From: Candidatus Thiodiazotropha sp. (ex Monitilora ramsayi)
GTDB lineage: Bacteria; Pseudomonadota; Gammaproteobacteria; Chromatiales; Chromatiaceae
Length of the DNA: 64,000 bases
Direction: 5' to 3'
Assembly: GCA_025655595.1 (NCBI GenBank)
Contig: JAHXIO010000006.1
Span: 496,001-560,000, forward strand
Notes under the pieces: generated by a model
Databases searched by the model: none
What the model saw: the letters and a program-made list of their open reading frames with translations, nothing else
Told to the model about the DNA's origin: nothing
Position numbers and translations under genes: made by a program
Part shown: in pieces, positions 18,251 through 27,605 of the stretch
Numbering within the stretch: the stretch's first letter is position 1
Layout: every line of letters begins with the position of its first letter

Positions 18251-19373
18251 GTGGTTACTGTGCCTTCTGAGTTTGATGACCATCAGTTACTCAGCATCAG
18301 CAGCAGTGCTGCCTGAGGAGAGGGCTGATGTCATGTTTCACAGATATGATGGCGGTGGCGTTACAGTCGACGGTCCTTCAATCTTGGTGCGTAAATCAAT
18401 AGGGCAGAGCGTTTCCGTCAAAGCGAACTACTACGTCGATTCTATCTCCAGTGCATCGGTTGACGTGGTGAGTACAGCCTCTCCGTATACGGAAGAACGG
18501 ACTGAGACAAGTCTTGGCATGGATTATCTCAACAATAAAACACTAATGACGCTGTCCTACACAGATAGTAGTGAGAGTGACTATATAGCAGAGACCCTTA
18601 GTTTCAATATCAGCCATGAGATGTTTGGTGACCTGACCACCGTCACGCTTGGGTATTCAGTGGGTAATGACGATATATTCAATAATACCGATCCAAGCGT
18701 CCAGCATGGAGCGAAGCGACAGAATTATCGTCTTGGATTGACTCAGATATTGACCAAGAATAGTCTGCTTGGCGTCAATTTTGAGACGATTACAGACGAA
18801 GGGTTTCTGGGTAGTCCGTATCGAACCTATCGCTTTTCTGACGGGACAACTTTCGGTAGGGCAGCTGAAATTTATCCGGGTACGCGTACCAGTAATGCAA
18901 TATCGTTCCGATTAAAATATTTTCTTCCTTATCGCGCGGCACTCAATGGTGAGTTTCGCTATTTTCGCGACACATGGGGTATCAATGCGAGTAATATTGA
19001 AATCGGTTACACGCATCCGTTGAAAGCGGACTGGGTCTTCGATGTGCACTATCGTTATTACACACAGGCGGCAGCCGATTTCTACAGCGATCTGTTTACT
19101 CGTGAGGGTGAGCAAAATTTCTTGGCCAGGGATAAAGAACTGAGTACCTTCCAGGATCACACAGTGGGAATTGGTGTGAGTTATGAATTTCAGTCGTCGG
19201 CCTGGCAGTTCCTCGAAAAAGGCAGCCTCAATTTTTCCTTTGATCATATCCGCTTTAATTACGACGATTATCGGGATGAAACAGCGGCTGGTGGGTCATT
19301 GCCTTTTGGGAAAGAGCCGTTTTACTCTTTCACTGCAAACGTGATCATGGCCTATCTTTCGATTTGGTATTGA
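18237..19373 (+). CDS. DUF3570 outer-membrane beta-barrel protein
   Basis: The frame is open from 18144, but GTG 18237 is preferred because GGGAGG lies five bases upstream and the signal peptide then begins at once (MVVTRWLLCLLSLMTISYSA, cleavage near SAA|VL). This gives 378 residues and a 14-base overlap with the DUF4266 gene. The mature protein is a long barrel with many aromatic-ended strands (ALNGEFRYFRDTWGINASN; KADWVFDVHYRYYTQ) and a final IWY. The sequence matches DUF3570. It is the last gene of the plus-strand arm and may be the outer-membrane exit or anchoring component for the lipoprotein/redox proteins. Confidence 0.8.
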   Translation: MVVTRWLLCLLSLMTISYSASAAVLPEERADVMFHRYDGGGVTVDGPSILVRKSIGQSVSVKANYYVDSISSASVDVVSTASPYTEERTETSLGMDYLNNKTLMTLSYTDSSESDYIAETLSFNISHEMFGDLTTVTLGYSVGNDDIFNNTDPSVQHGAKRQNYRLGLTQILTKNSLLGVNFETITDEGFLGSPYRTYRFSDGTTFGRAAEIYPGTRTSNAISFRLKYFLPYRAALNGEFRYFRDTWGINASNIEIGYTHPLKADWVFDVHYRYYTQAAADFYSDLFTREGEQNFLARDKELSTFQDHTVGIGVSYEFQSSAWQFLEKGSLNFSFDHIRFNYDDYRDETAAGGSLPFGKEPFYSFTANVIMAYLSIWY

Positions 19374-19422
19374 ATTGATTGCTGCAAGTTAGGTGAGATA
19401 ACGTCCCTTTCTTCCTACTGCC

Positions 19423-19450
19423 ACCCCCATGGGACCACCCTTGCGGGGGT
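19423..19450 (+). terminator. GC-rich hairpin after the DUF3570 gene
   Basis: ACCCCC at 19423-19428 pairs with GGGGGT at 19445-19450, and an inner GGG/CCC pair encloses ACCA. It lies 50 bases after the DUF3570 stop and before yajC. There is no T-run, so it is at best a Rho-assisted terminator or RNA 3'-end structure. Confidence 0.3.
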
Positions 19451-19616
19451 TGAATGTGGTGGGAGTGGAGATTGACGCCTGGCCGCTCCCAGACTCACCA
19501 ACACTATGCCCCTGTATCTTCCCGTCTTCTGTGTCATAATCGGCGGCTGATTTTTCCCTGCAGCTGTGGTACAGCGCAATATTGGACATTTTTTATACAA
19601 ATCAGAGGTTGCCCAT

Positions 19617-19952
19617 ATGAGTTTCTTTATTTCTGACGCATTCGCGGAGGCAGCACCGGCGGCCGGAGGCGGGGCTGACGCTATCACCGGCCTGTTGCCC
19701 TTGGTGATCTTCGGTGTAGTGCTCTATTTCCTGATGATCCGTCCGCAGGTCAAACGGCAGAAGGAGCACAAGAAGATGGTGGATGCCCTCTCCAAGGGTG
19801 ATGAGGTAGTCACCACCGGCGGCATGGCCGGCAAGATCACCGACATGGGTGAGAACTTTATCCAGGTTGAGATTGCCGAAGGTACCGAGGTGAAGGTCCG
19901 CCGTCACGCGGTGGATTCCATACTGCCAAAGGGGTCGCTCAAGGAGCTGTAG
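19617..19952 (+). CDS. yajC: Sec translocon accessory protein YajC
   Basis: The 111-residue product has one transmembrane helix (residues about 25-42, LLPLVIFGVVLYFLMIRPQ) followed by the highly conserved RPQ-K(R)Q-KEH-KMVDALSKGDEVVTTGGMAG segment. The ATG at 19617 is chosen although the frame is open from 19566. YajC forms the SecDF-YajC complex, which helps complete protein translocation at the inner membrane. It is followed by secD and secF in the usual order. In many Gammaproteobacteria tgt precedes yajC; here the DUF3570 cluster does. Confidence 0.95.
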   Translation: MSFFISDAFAEAAPAAGGGADAITGLLPLVIFGVVLYFLMIRPQVKRQKEHKKMVDALSKGDEVVTTGGMAGKITDMGENFIQVEIAEGTEVKVRRHAVDSILPKGSLKEL

Positions 19953-20021
19953 TCCAGCACTTTTCGAGCCCGTCCTGTGTGATTTCGAATTTAGTTAGTC
20001 ATTGAAACAGTTGAAAAGGCA

Positions 20022-21875
20022 ATGAACCGATACCCACTCTGGAAAAACCTGTTGGTCGTGGTTGTATTCCTGTTAGGCGGGCTCTATGCGCTGCCGAATA
20101 TCTTCGATCAGGATCCCTCCATGGAGGTTTCTGCGCAACGTGACGCCGTCATCGATCAGACGACCCTGAACCGTGTGGATGGGGTGCTGCAGCAGTCGGG
20201 GATCACGGCCAAGGGAATGAGCCTCGAAGAAGGTAAGCTGCTGGTACGTTTTACCTCTACGGAGGATCAGCTGAAAGCGCTGGATCCCATCGCGGCTGCG
20301 CTGGGCCAGAATTATACCCAAGCGCTGGCGCTTTCACCCGATATACCAGACTGGCTGGTTGGATTGGGAGCTGAACCCATGTACCTCGGGCTTGATCTGC
20401 GTGGTGGTGTCCATGTGCTGATCGATGTGGATATGGAGGCCGCACTGACTCAGGCGCTCGAGCGTTACAGCGGCGATATTCGAACGCTGTTGCGTGGGGA
20501 GAAGGTGCGCTATGTTCGCATCGGTCGCGAGGGCGAGGCGGTCATTGTCAAATTCAACAACGCGGCGAAACGGGACCAGGCAAGAGAAATCATCTATGAG
20601 GAGTTTCGTTCGCTGATTCTCGAAGAGGTGGATGAGGGAGAGGACTTCCTGGTCAAGGCTACGCTATCCCCCACCGAGACCCAGTCAGTAAAAAAGTTTG
20701 CCCTGCAGCAGAACATCACCACACTGCGTAACCGCGTCAATGCCCTAGGGGTATCCGAACCACTGATCCAGCAGCAGGGAGATCGACGTATTGTCGTACA
20801 ATTGCCGGGTGTACAGGACCCGGCGAAAGTAAAGAACATACTTAAAGCAACCGCCACACTTGAGTATCGTCTGGCGGATACGGAGCACAGTGTGGAGGAT
20901 GCGGTCAACGGCCGTATACCACCCGGTTCCCGGCTCTACCACGAACGTAACGGACAGCCGGTATTGTTGAAAAAGCAGGTTATCGTAACCGGCGACCAGA
21001 TCGTTGATGCATCTTCGGGGTTCGATCAGCGCTCCGGCCAGCCGGCGGTATTTGTCAGTTTGGACGGTATCGGTGCCAAGCGTATGCGCCGGATGACCAA
21101 TGAAAATGTGGGTAGGCCGATGGCGGTAGTCTTTATCGAAAATCGGACAATCACGCATAAGGTCAATGGCGAGACAGTAAAGAAGAAGATCAAGGTGGAA
21201 GAGGTAATCTCCATCGCCAACATTCTTGAGCCTTTCGGTGCACGCTTTCAGACTACGGGACTGGACAGCAGTGAAGAGGCCCACGATCTGGCGCTGCTGC
21301 TGAGAGCAGGCGCCTTGGCTGCGCCTATCGAGATTGTCGAGGAGCGTACCATTGGCCCCAGCCTGGGTCAGGACAGCATCGATCAGGGGTTCCGCTCGGT
21401 AATGATAGGACTGGCGCTGGTGATGGTCTTCATGGCTGTCTACTATCGGGTCTTCGGTCTGGTGGCCAATATGGCACTGGCGATGAATCTGGTACTGGTT
21501 GTGGCGCTGCTGTCACTGCTGCAGGCCACCCTGACACTCCCCGGTATCGCCGGTATCGTGCTGACCGTGGGCATGGCGGTGGACGCCAACGTACTGATTT
21601 TCGAGCGTATCCGTGAGGAGATAAGGAACGGGAGTACGCCTCAGGCAAGTATCCAGGCGGGTTATGAGAAGGCCTTCTCCACCATCATCGACGCCAATAT
21701 CACCACGCTGATCGCTGCAGTGGTGCTGTTCAGCTTCGGTACCGGGCCGATCAAGGGATTCGCCATCACACTGGCACTCGGTATTCTCACCTCCATGTTT
21801 ACCGCCATCATCGGTACCCGTGCGGTGATCAACCTGATCTATGGCCGCAAGCGAGTCAAAGAGCTTGCGGTGTAA
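20022..21875 (+). CDS. secD: Protein translocase subunit SecD
   Basis: The product has 617 residues, normal for SecD. It has an N-terminal transmembrane helix (NLLVVVVFLLGGLYALPN), the signature YLGLDLRGGVHVLIDVDM, a large periplasmic P1 region, and a C-terminal block of five membrane helices (GLALVMVFMAVYYR; GIVLTVGMAVDANVLIFERIREE). SecD uses the proton gradient with SecF to pull exported proteins through SecYEG. The ATG at 20022 is followed in frame by the typical MNRYPLWKNLL start. Confidence 0.97.
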   Translation: MNRYPLWKNLLVVVVFLLGGLYALPNIFDQDPSMEVSAQRDAVIDQTTLNRVDGVLQQSGITAKGMSLEEGKLLVRFTSTEDQLKALDPIAAALGQNYTQALALSPDIPDWLVGLGAEPMYLGLDLRGGVHVLIDVDMEAALTQALERYSGDIRTLLRGEKVRYVRIGREGEAVIVKFNNAAKRDQAREIIYEEFRSLILEEVDEGEDFLVKATLSPTETQSVKKFALQQNITTLRNRVNALGVSEPLIQQQGDRRIVVQLPGVQDPAKVKNILKATATLEYRLADTEHSVEDAVNGRIPPGSRLYHERNGQPVLLKKQVIVTGDQIVDASSGFDQRSGQPAVFVSLDGIGAKRMRRMTNENVGRPMAVVFIENRTITHKVNGETVKKKIKVEEVISIANILEPFGARFQTTGLDSSEEAHDLALLLRAGALAAPIEIVEERTIGPSLGQDSIDQGFRSVMIGLALVMVFMAVYYRVFGLVANMALAMNLVLVVALLSLLQATLTLPGIAGIVLTVGMAVDANVLIFERIREEIRNGSTPQASIQAGYEKAFSTIIDANITTLIAAVVLFSFGTGPIKGFAITLALGILTSMFTAIIGTRAVINLIYGRKRVKELAV

Positions 21876-21890
21876 AGGGGCGCTTTAGCG

Positions 21891-22826
21891 ATGCAATTGT
21901 TCAAAAAAGAAACGCATATCGATTTCATGGGCGGGCGTCGGCTTGCCATGATTCTCTCTCTGGTTCTGATCGTGATTGCTCTGGGCTCCATCGTTGCCAG
22001 AGGACTCAATCTTGGTATCGACTTCACCGGCGGAACCCTGGTGGAAGTAGGTTTCCCGAACGCCGTTGAACTGCCATTGGTACGTGAAAGATTGTCTTCT
22101 GAGGGTTTCGGCGATGCCGTAGTACAACATTTCGGCACCTCCCGGGATGTCCTGATCAGACTGGCGCCCAGAGCAGACATTGAGAGCGCGGAACTGAGTG
22201 ATCGCGCTTTCAGCGCCATGCTGAACCTGGACAGCAGTGCTGATCTCAGGCGTGTTGAGTTCGTCGGGCCTCAAGTGGGTGACGAACTGACCGAGGATGG
22301 TGGGTTGGCAATGCTCTACGCCCTGATCGGTATCCTCATCTATGTGGGATTGCGTTTTGAGTACCGCTTCGCTGTCGGCGCGGTGATCGCATTGATCCAC
22401 GATGTGATCATCACCATCGGTCTTTTTTCGATATTTCAGGTGGAGTTCGATCTACCCGTGCTGGCTGCGGTGCTGGCAGTGATCGGTTACTCGCTCAACG
22501 ATACCATTGTTGTCTATGACCGCATTCGTGAAAACTTCCGCAAGATACGTAAAGGTGACTCGCAGACGATAATCAACACCTCGTTGAATCAGACTCTTTC
22601 CCGTACCTTGGTAACGTCGATGACAACGCTTCTGGTGTTGCTGTCGCTGTTTTTCTTCGGTGGTGAAATCATTCACGGTTTTGCCTTGGCGCTGATCATC
22701 GGTGTGGTTATTGGTACTTACTCATCCGTCTATGTGGCGGGCAGCGCAATACTCATGATGGGGATCAGTAAAGCTGACCTGATGCCAGTCAAGAAAGACG
22801 ATGAAGCGGTTGACGAAACGCCCTAA
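21891..22826 (+). CDS. secF: Protein translocase subunit SecF
   Basis: The 311-residue product shows the SecF signature GIDFTGGTLVEV near residue 45 and the C-terminal helices with GYSLNDTIVVYDRIRENFRK. It starts 15 bases after secD and partners with SecD in proton-driven translocation. The C-terminus is short and charged (PVKKDDEAVDETP). A six-base inverted repeat overlaps the stop codon but has no T-run. Confidence 0.97.
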   Translation: MQLFKKETHIDFMGGRRLAMILSLVLIVIALGSIVARGLNLGIDFTGGTLVEVGFPNAVELPLVRERLSSEGFGDAVVQHFGTSRDVLIRLAPRADIESAELSDRAFSAMLNLDSSADLRRVEFVGPQVGDELTEDGGLAMLYALIGILIYVGLRFEYRFAVGAVIALIHDVIITIGLFSIFQVEFDLPVLAAVLAVIGYSLNDTIVVYDRIRENFRKIRKGDSQTIINTSLNQTLSRTLVTSMTTLLVLLSLFFFGGEIIHGFALALIIGVVIGTYSSVYVAGSAILMMGISKADLMPVKKDDEAVDETP

Positions 22827-22867
22827 GCCATATCTTAGGTGGTTTACGAATTGGGCTTGAACGGCCT

Positions 22868-23041
22868 CTAGAATGACTGCTCTTCAGGATTATCCGCCTC
22901 TGTTCCCAGGTCGGCGGTATCGGTCATAAGATCGTCATTGGCCAGGTCGGCAGCGAGCGGCCACAAACCAAGCACATCGCGCATGACCCGCTCAAGGGCG
23001 ACATCGCTGAGTACCGGAGGCTGCCTGTTTTTATCATTCAT
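22868..23041 (-). CDS. Possible 57-residue hypothetical protein
   Basis: A complete minus-strand frame begins with ATG at 23041 (MNDKNRQPPVLSDVALERVM) and ends at TAG 22868. The product is acidic at the C-terminus (TADLGTEADNPEEQSF) and has no signal or membrane segment. It fills most of the 340-base gap between secF and suhB, is in line with suhB's strand, and has no strong Shine-Dalgarno. Codon usage looks coding-like (GC-rich third positions). I do not recognise the family. Confidence 0.4.
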   Translation of the reverse strand: MNDKNRQPPVLSDVALERVMRDVLGLWPLAADLANDDLMTDTADLGTEADNPEEQSF

Positions 23042-23165
23042 TTGACTGGACCGTGAGGTGTAAATCTCTGTTGATTTACCCCCGGTAACGGTCGTAATCA
23101 GGGTTTCTTGAGTCGCTATTATGCAGATCGACTCAATGTGTGAACCTGGTTCTTCGTGATGGGAA

Positions 23166-23963
23166 TTAAGCGGTGAGTTTGCTGTCGAGATGGGGCTGAA
23201 TGCGTCTCAGCATGGCATTGTGAACCTTGATGCCGCCGGCGATAACATTGCCGGTTTCGAGGAATTTTTCACCGCCGCCAATATCGGTCACTAACCCGCC
23301 AGCCTCCCTGACAAGTAAGGCGCCAGCTGCAAAATCCCACTCGCTCAGACCCAGCTCCCAAAAGCCGTCGGTGATGCCCGCAGCGACATAGGCAAAATCG
23401 AGAGCTGCCGATCCCGGACGACGCACACCCGCGGTATCCTGGATCAGATCCTTCAGCATGCCCATGTAGTTATCCATAAAACGGAAATCGCGGTAGGGCA
23501 GGCCGGTGCCCAACAGCGCGCCGTCAAGACTTTTTCGATTGGAGACGCGGATCTTGCGATCGTTGACCAGCGCTCCTTCACCGCGGCTGGCAGTGAACAT
23601 CTCCTCCCTGATGGGATCGTAGATGACGCCGATTTCCAACCGGCCTTTGATCTTTAGTGCAATGGATACGGCGAACTGGGGCAATCCATGCAGGAAATTG
23701 GTTGTTCCGTCGAGGGGATCGATAATCCACTGGTATTCGTTGCCGTCGTGTGCGCCGCTCTCCTCGGCAAGAATCGCATGATGGGGATATTTTTCCCGTA
23801 GCACGGCGATGATAGCGGCTTCGGCGTTGCGGTCGACTTCGGAGACGAAATCGTTTTTACCCTTGTCTGCGACGGTCAGGCGATCCACCCGGTTAAAGTT
23901 ACGGGTTATGACACGTCCCGCCTCACGGGCGGCTCTGACTGCTATGGTGACCATCGGATTCAT
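23166..23963 (-). CDS. suhB: Inositol-1-monophosphatase family protein SuhB
   Basis: The product has 265 residues, normal length. Metal-binding motifs of the family are present: AEESG around residue 67, the DPLDGTTNFLHGLPQF motif near residue 83, and WDFAAGALLVREAGG near 212. The enzyme hydrolyses inositol-1-phosphate. In Enterobacteria it also takes part in rRNA antitermination with Nus factors, which may be the conserved role. It is divergent from trmJ, as in many Gammaproteobacteria. Confidence 0.95.
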   Translation of the reverse strand: MNPMVTIAVRAAREAGRVITRNFNRVDRLTVADKGKNDFVSEVDRNAEAAIIAVLREKYPHHAILAEESGAHDGNEYQWIIDPLDGTTNFLHGLPQFAVSIALKIKGRLEIGVIYDPIREEMFTASRGEGALVNDRKIRVSNRKSLDGALLGTGLPYRDFRFMDNYMGMLKDLIQDTAGVRRPGSAALDFAYVAAGITDGFWELGLSEWDFAAGALLVREAGGLVTDIGGGEKFLETGNVIAGGIKVHNAMLRRIQPHLDSKLTA

Positions 23964-24107
23964 GGGCGGCGAGGATACAGCAAGTGGCGGTGGCGATAAA
24001 CTGTTTTATCCCATATATACCGATTCTTGGGTTGTTGTGAACTATCGAGACAAACGGATGAAGAGGAGACTCAACATGGCTGGGTATTTCAGGTAGGCTT
24101 GCGCGTC

Positions 24108-24833
24108 ATGTTGAATCACATACGTATCGTGCTGGTCGATACCAGCCATCCAGGTAACATCGGTGCGGCGGCCCGGGCCATGAAAAACATGTGCCTCCAG
24201 CAGCTTCATCTTGTGACACCCCATCATTATCCCAGCGAAGAGGCCACTTCAAGGGCCTCGGGTGCTGACGATCTTCTTGCCCGCGCCGTTGTTCACTCGT
24301 CGCTCGATGAGGCGCTTGAAGGTTGCCGTCTGGTGGTGGGAACCAGCGCCCGTCCCAGAACAGTCTCCTGGCCGGTGCTCTCTCCGAGAGAGGCTGCCGC
24401 TAAACTGGTGGAAGAGGCTGCGATGGGTGAGGTGGCCCTGGTATTCGGCAGAGAGAAATCCGGACTCAGCAACAGCGAGTTGGATCGATGCAACTTTCTG
24501 GTTCATATCCCCACCAATGAGGCTTACAGCTCACTCAATCTGGGTGCCGCGGTGCAGGTTTTGGGCTATGAGGTCTATCTGGCCTCGAAACAGGGCGATA
24601 AGGCCCCGGGTGAGGCCCCCAGAAATCTGGCTACGGCTGAGATGCTGCAGGGGTTTCATGAGCACCTGGCCCAAGCTTTGGATGACGTGGGTTTTACCGA
24701 TCCCAGGCAGTCGGAAAAGCTGCTGCGCCGCCTGCGCAGCCTGTTTCAGCGTGCACGTCCCGATAAAGACGAGATCAACATTTTGCGCGGTATCCTAAGC
24801 GCCATGCAGGGCGGAAAATCGATGCGGCGCTGA
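24108..24833 (+). CDS. trmJ: tRNA (cytidine/uridine-2'-O-)-methyltransferase TrmJ
   Basis: The ATG at 24108 is preferred because MLNHIRIVLVDTSHPGNIGA is the conserved N-terminus; the frame extends upstream without homology. The 241-residue SPOUT methyltransferase carries NIGAAARAMKNM (motif 1), VFGREKSGLSNSEL (motif 2) and IPTNEAYSSLNLGAAVQVLGYE (motif 3, knot and SAM binding). It methylates the 2'-O of nucleotide 32 in tRNA anticodon loops. It is the usual neighbour upstream of cysE-iscR. Confidence 0.95.
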   Translation: MLNHIRIVLVDTSHPGNIGAAARAMKNMCLQQLHLVTPHHYPSEEATSRASGADDLLARAVVHSSLDEALEGCRLVVGTSARPRTVSWPVLSPREAAAKLVEEAAMGEVALVFGREKSGLSNSELDRCNFLVHIPTNEAYSSLNLGAAVQVLGYEVYLASKQGDKAPGEAPRNLATAEMLQGFHEHLAQALDDVGFTDPRQSEKLLRRLRSLFQRARPDKDEINILRGILSAMQGGKSMRR

Positions 24834-24947
24834 CCATTTCGCCTCTTTTCTGAGAATACCCTAGTAATTCATGCGGGATTGTGGATAATTTGCCCCCCTC
24901 GTGCCACTATTTTAGGAGACACCTTGGGGTGGATCTCCAGGTCAGGT

Positions 24948-25781
24948 ATGCCGTTGGAAACTTCACCAGACAAAAAGTTCTCCCACTGGAAAGAAGATAT
25001 CCAGAGTGTTTTCGAACGCGACCCGGCGGCACGAAACACACTTGAGGTTTTGACCGCCTATCCAGGCGTGCATGCCCTCATCTTCCACCGTTTGTCCCAT
25101 CGTTTATGGAATCTGGGACTGAAATGGCTGGCACGAATGCTCTCCCACATCGGAAGGTGGTTGACAGGTATTGAAATCCACCCTGGAGCCGTGATCGGCA
25201 GGCGCTTTTTCATCGATCATGGCATGGGGGTCGTGATTGGAGAGACGGCGGTGATCGGAGACGACTGTACGCTCTATCACGGGGTAACCCTCGGTGGGAC
25301 AAGCTGGGAGAAGGGGAAGCGGCACCCAACGCTGTCGGACAATGTGGTTGTCGGTGCCGGTGCGAAGGTGCTTGGCCCGATCCTTGTCGGCGAAGGTGCC
25401 AGAATCGGGTCAAATTCCGTGGTGGTGAAGGACGTACCGGCAGGGGCCACTGTGGTGGGTGTGCCGGGTAAATTGATCACCGCCAGACAGCAGGAACCGG
25501 ATGGGCACAGGGAAGCGATCGCGAAAAAGATCGGTTTCGACGCTTACGGCGCCACCAAGGATGCCCCGGATCCTGTGGCTGAGGCGATCAACTGCATGCT
25601 TGATCACATGCATGTTATGGACAACAAGATGCAATCGATGTGCGAGGCACTGAAGCGAATGGGCGTGGAAGAGAATGATGAGGAACTGCCGGCATTGGAG
25701 TCCTGCGAGATCATCTCGACAGCCGAAGAGCTTCAGAAGATAGATGAGCAGATAGTTCAAGATGAGAAAACCGCTGAATAA
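24948..25781 (+). CDS. cysE: Serine O-acetyltransferase CysE
   Basis: With ATG at 24948 the product has 277 residues. A TTG at 24924 with AGGAGACACC in front is a serious alternative start that adds eight residues. The N-terminal helical domain ([28 protein letters not shown]) and the left-handed beta-helix hexapeptides ([40 protein letters not shown]) identify CysE. The enzyme makes O-acetylserine for cysteine synthesis. The C-terminus, about 65 residues after the helix and acidic, is longer than in E. coli. It lies directly before iscR; linking cysteine supply to Fe-S cluster synthesis is a plausible reason. Confidence 0.93.
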   Translation: MPLETSPDKKFSHWKEDIQSVFERDPAARNTLEVLTAYPGVHALIFHRLSHRLWNLGLKWLARMLSHIGRWLTGIEIHPGAVIGRRFFIDHGMGVVIGETAVIGDDCTLYHGVTLGGTSWEKGKRHPTLSDNVVVGAGAKVLGPILVGEGARIGSNSVVVKDVPAGATVVGVPGKLITARQQEPDGHREAIAKKIGFDAYGATKDAPDPVAEAINCMLDHMHVMDNKMQSMCEALKRMGVEENDEELPALESCEIISTAEELQKIDEQIVQDEKTAE

Positions 25782-25793
25782 AAAGGGTGTGGA

Positions 25794-25825
25794 AATCTTG
25801 ACTAATTTAGTTGGGAAAGTATATT
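25794..25825 (+). promoter_or_regulatory. isc promoter with overlapping IscR type 1-like site
   Basis: TTGACT at 25798-25803 and TATATT at 25820-25825 are separated by 16 bases and make a good sigma-70 promoter. The core GACTAATTTAGT at 25800-25811 and its flanks match the type 1 IscR consensus as I recall it (GACTRWWWYAGT with pyrimidine/purine flanks). Binding of [2Fe-2S]-IscR would cover the -35 element and repress the operon, as in E. coli. Confidence 0.7.
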
Positions 25826-25856
25826 AGCGCATGAAGATATACAGGGAGCCGATGAC

Positions 25857-26342
25857 GTGAAGCTAACCACTAAAGGCCGATATGCCGTGACTGCTATGTT
25901 GGATCTGGCCATCCACTACGGAGAGGGTCCGATAACACTGGCGGATATAGCCCAGAGACAGGGGATCTCTCTCTCCTATCTGGAACAGCTGTTTTCCCGC
26001 TTGCGAAAACAGGCCCTTGTCTCCAGTGTCAGAGGCCCTGGGGGCGGCTACAGCCTGGGAAAAGAGGCCCGTGAGATCTTCATCGGCGAGGTGATTGCCG
26101 CAGTCGATGAGAATATGGATACGACCAAGTGTCACGGTGCGCACAACTGTCAGAACAACGAGCGCTGCCTGACCCACGATCTCTGGTCGGATCTAAGCGA
26201 CCAGATATACACCTACCTCAATAACATCAGCCTGCAGGACCTGATGGATCGCAAGGCGGTACGCGAGGTGGCTGAGAGACAGGAACATGGTGAAGTGGAT
26301 GCTTCCGTGCTTGATCAGGTGAGTTCTCCCGCGGGTGTTTAA
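25857..26342 (+). CDS. iscR: Fe-S cluster assembly transcriptional regulator IscR
   Basis: The product has 161 residues, starts with GTG and has the Rrf2 winged-helix domain ([33 protein letters not shown]). Cys92, Cys98, Cys104 and His107 ([17 protein letters not shown]) are the [2Fe-2S] ligands and match the E. coli spacing. IscR with cluster represses isc; without it, it can control type 2 sites. It lies 32 bases after the predicted -10 and 24 bases before iscS. Confidence 0.97.
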   Translation: MKLTTKGRYAVTAMLDLAIHYGEGPITLADIAQRQGISLSYLEQLFSRLRKQALVSSVRGPGGGYSLGKEAREIFIGEVIAAVDENMDTTKCHGAHNCQNNERCLTHDLWSDLSDQIYTYLNNISLQDLMDRKAVREVAERQEHGEVDASVLDQVSSPAGV

Positions 26343-26365
26343 GTGAGAGATTTTCGGAGTTTGAA

Positions 26366-27580
26366 ATGAAGTTACCGATCTATATGGACTACTCGGCGAC
26401 CACGCCGGTTGATCCACGTGTCGCGGAGTTGATGTGCAGTTTCCTCACGCCCGAAGGCAAGTTCGGTAACCCGGCATCCCGATCCCATGCATTCGGCTGG
26501 CATGCGGACGAAGCGGTCACTCTGGCGCGAAAACAGATTGCAGAATTGGTGAACGCGGATCCCAAGGAGATCGTTTGGACTTCCGGTGCGACCGAATCTG
26601 ATAATCTGGCGATCAAGGGTGTTGCCCAGTTTTATGCCAAAAAAGGTCGCCATATCGTTACCTGCAAAACCGAACATAAGGCGGTACTTGATACTTGTCG
26701 CCAACTTGAGCGTGAGGGTTATGAGATCACCTATCTCGAGCCAGAACCCAATGGTCTGATTGATCTTGCGAAACTGGAAGCCGCATTACGTAACGACACC
26801 ATCCTGGTCTCAATCATGCACGTGAATAACGAGATCGGTGTGATTCAGGATATCGAAGCGATCGGAGAGATGACCCGAGCGCGTAAAATCCTCTTTCATG
26901 TTGATGCTGCGCAGAGTGCGGGCAAGGTGCCGATCGATTTAGAGGATATGAAGGTCGATCTGATGTCATTTTCGGCCCATAAAATCTATGGACCCAAAGG
27001 TATTGGCGCACTATACGTACAGCGTAAGCCGAGGGTGCGTTTGGAGGCACAGATGCACGGAGGCGGTCATGAGCGAGGTATGCGCTCGGGTACCCTGGCG
27101 ACCCACCAGATTGCCGGAATGGGTGAGGCATTCCGCATCGCCCAGGAAGAGATGGCGATGGAGAACGAGCGTGTTCTGGGCCTGCGCAACCGCTTGTGGA
27201 ATGGCATCAAGGACATGGAAGAGGTCTATCTGAACGGTGATGAGAATCGGCGTGTGGCCGGTAATCTCAATGTCAGCTTCGCCTTTGTTGAAGGGGAGTC
27301 GCTGATTATGGCGTTGAAGGACCTGGCAGTCTCATCCGGGTCTGCCTGCACATCGGCCAGTCTGGAACCCAGTTATGTGTTGCGGGCGCTGGGCCGTGAA
27401 GATGAGTTGGCACACAGCTCTATCCGATTCACGCTCGGGCGTTTTTCCACCGTAGAAGAGGTGGACTACGCCATAGAAAAGATTCGTACAGAGGTGGACA
27501 GACTCAGAGAGTTGTCCCCCCTCTGGGAGATGTTCAAAGACGGTATCGATCTCAAGTCGATACAGTGGGCGGCGCACTGA
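26366..27580 (+). CDS. iscS: Cysteine desulfurase IscS
   Basis: The 404-residue PLP enzyme has [16 protein letters not shown] at its N-terminus. The PLP lysine is in [13 protein letters not shown], and the catalytic cysteine loop is [15 protein letters not shown]. It removes sulfur from cysteine as a persulfide for IscU, tRNA thiolation and other users. It keeps the long C-terminal tail ([16 protein letters not shown]) that contacts IscU. Confidence 0.98.
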   Translation: MKLPIYMDYSATTPVDPRVAELMCSFLTPEGKFGNPASRSHAFGWHADEAVTLARKQIAELVNADPKEIVWTSGATESDNLAIKGVAQFYAKKGRHIVTCKTEHKAVLDTCRQLEREGYEITYLEPEPNGLIDLAKLEAALRNDTILVSIMHVNNEIGVIQDIEAIGEMTRARKILFHVDAAQSAGKVPIDLEDMKVDLMSFSAHKIYGPKGIGALYVQRKPRVRLEAQMHGGGHERGMRSGTLATHQIAGMGEAFRIAQEEMAMENERVLGLRNRLWNGIKDMEEVYLNGDENRRVAGNLNVSFAFVEGESLIMALKDLAVSSGSACTSASLEPSYVLRALGREDELAHSSIRFTLGRFSTVEEVDYAIEKIRTEVDRLRELSPLWEMFKDGIDLKSIQWAAH

Positions 27581-27605
27581 GCGCTTATGACTGAGGTGTA
27601 AGGTT

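Noticed and set aside
22822-22839. CCTAAG/CTTAGG hairpin over the secF stop as a terminator
   Set aside because: The stem is only six pairs and no T-run follows.
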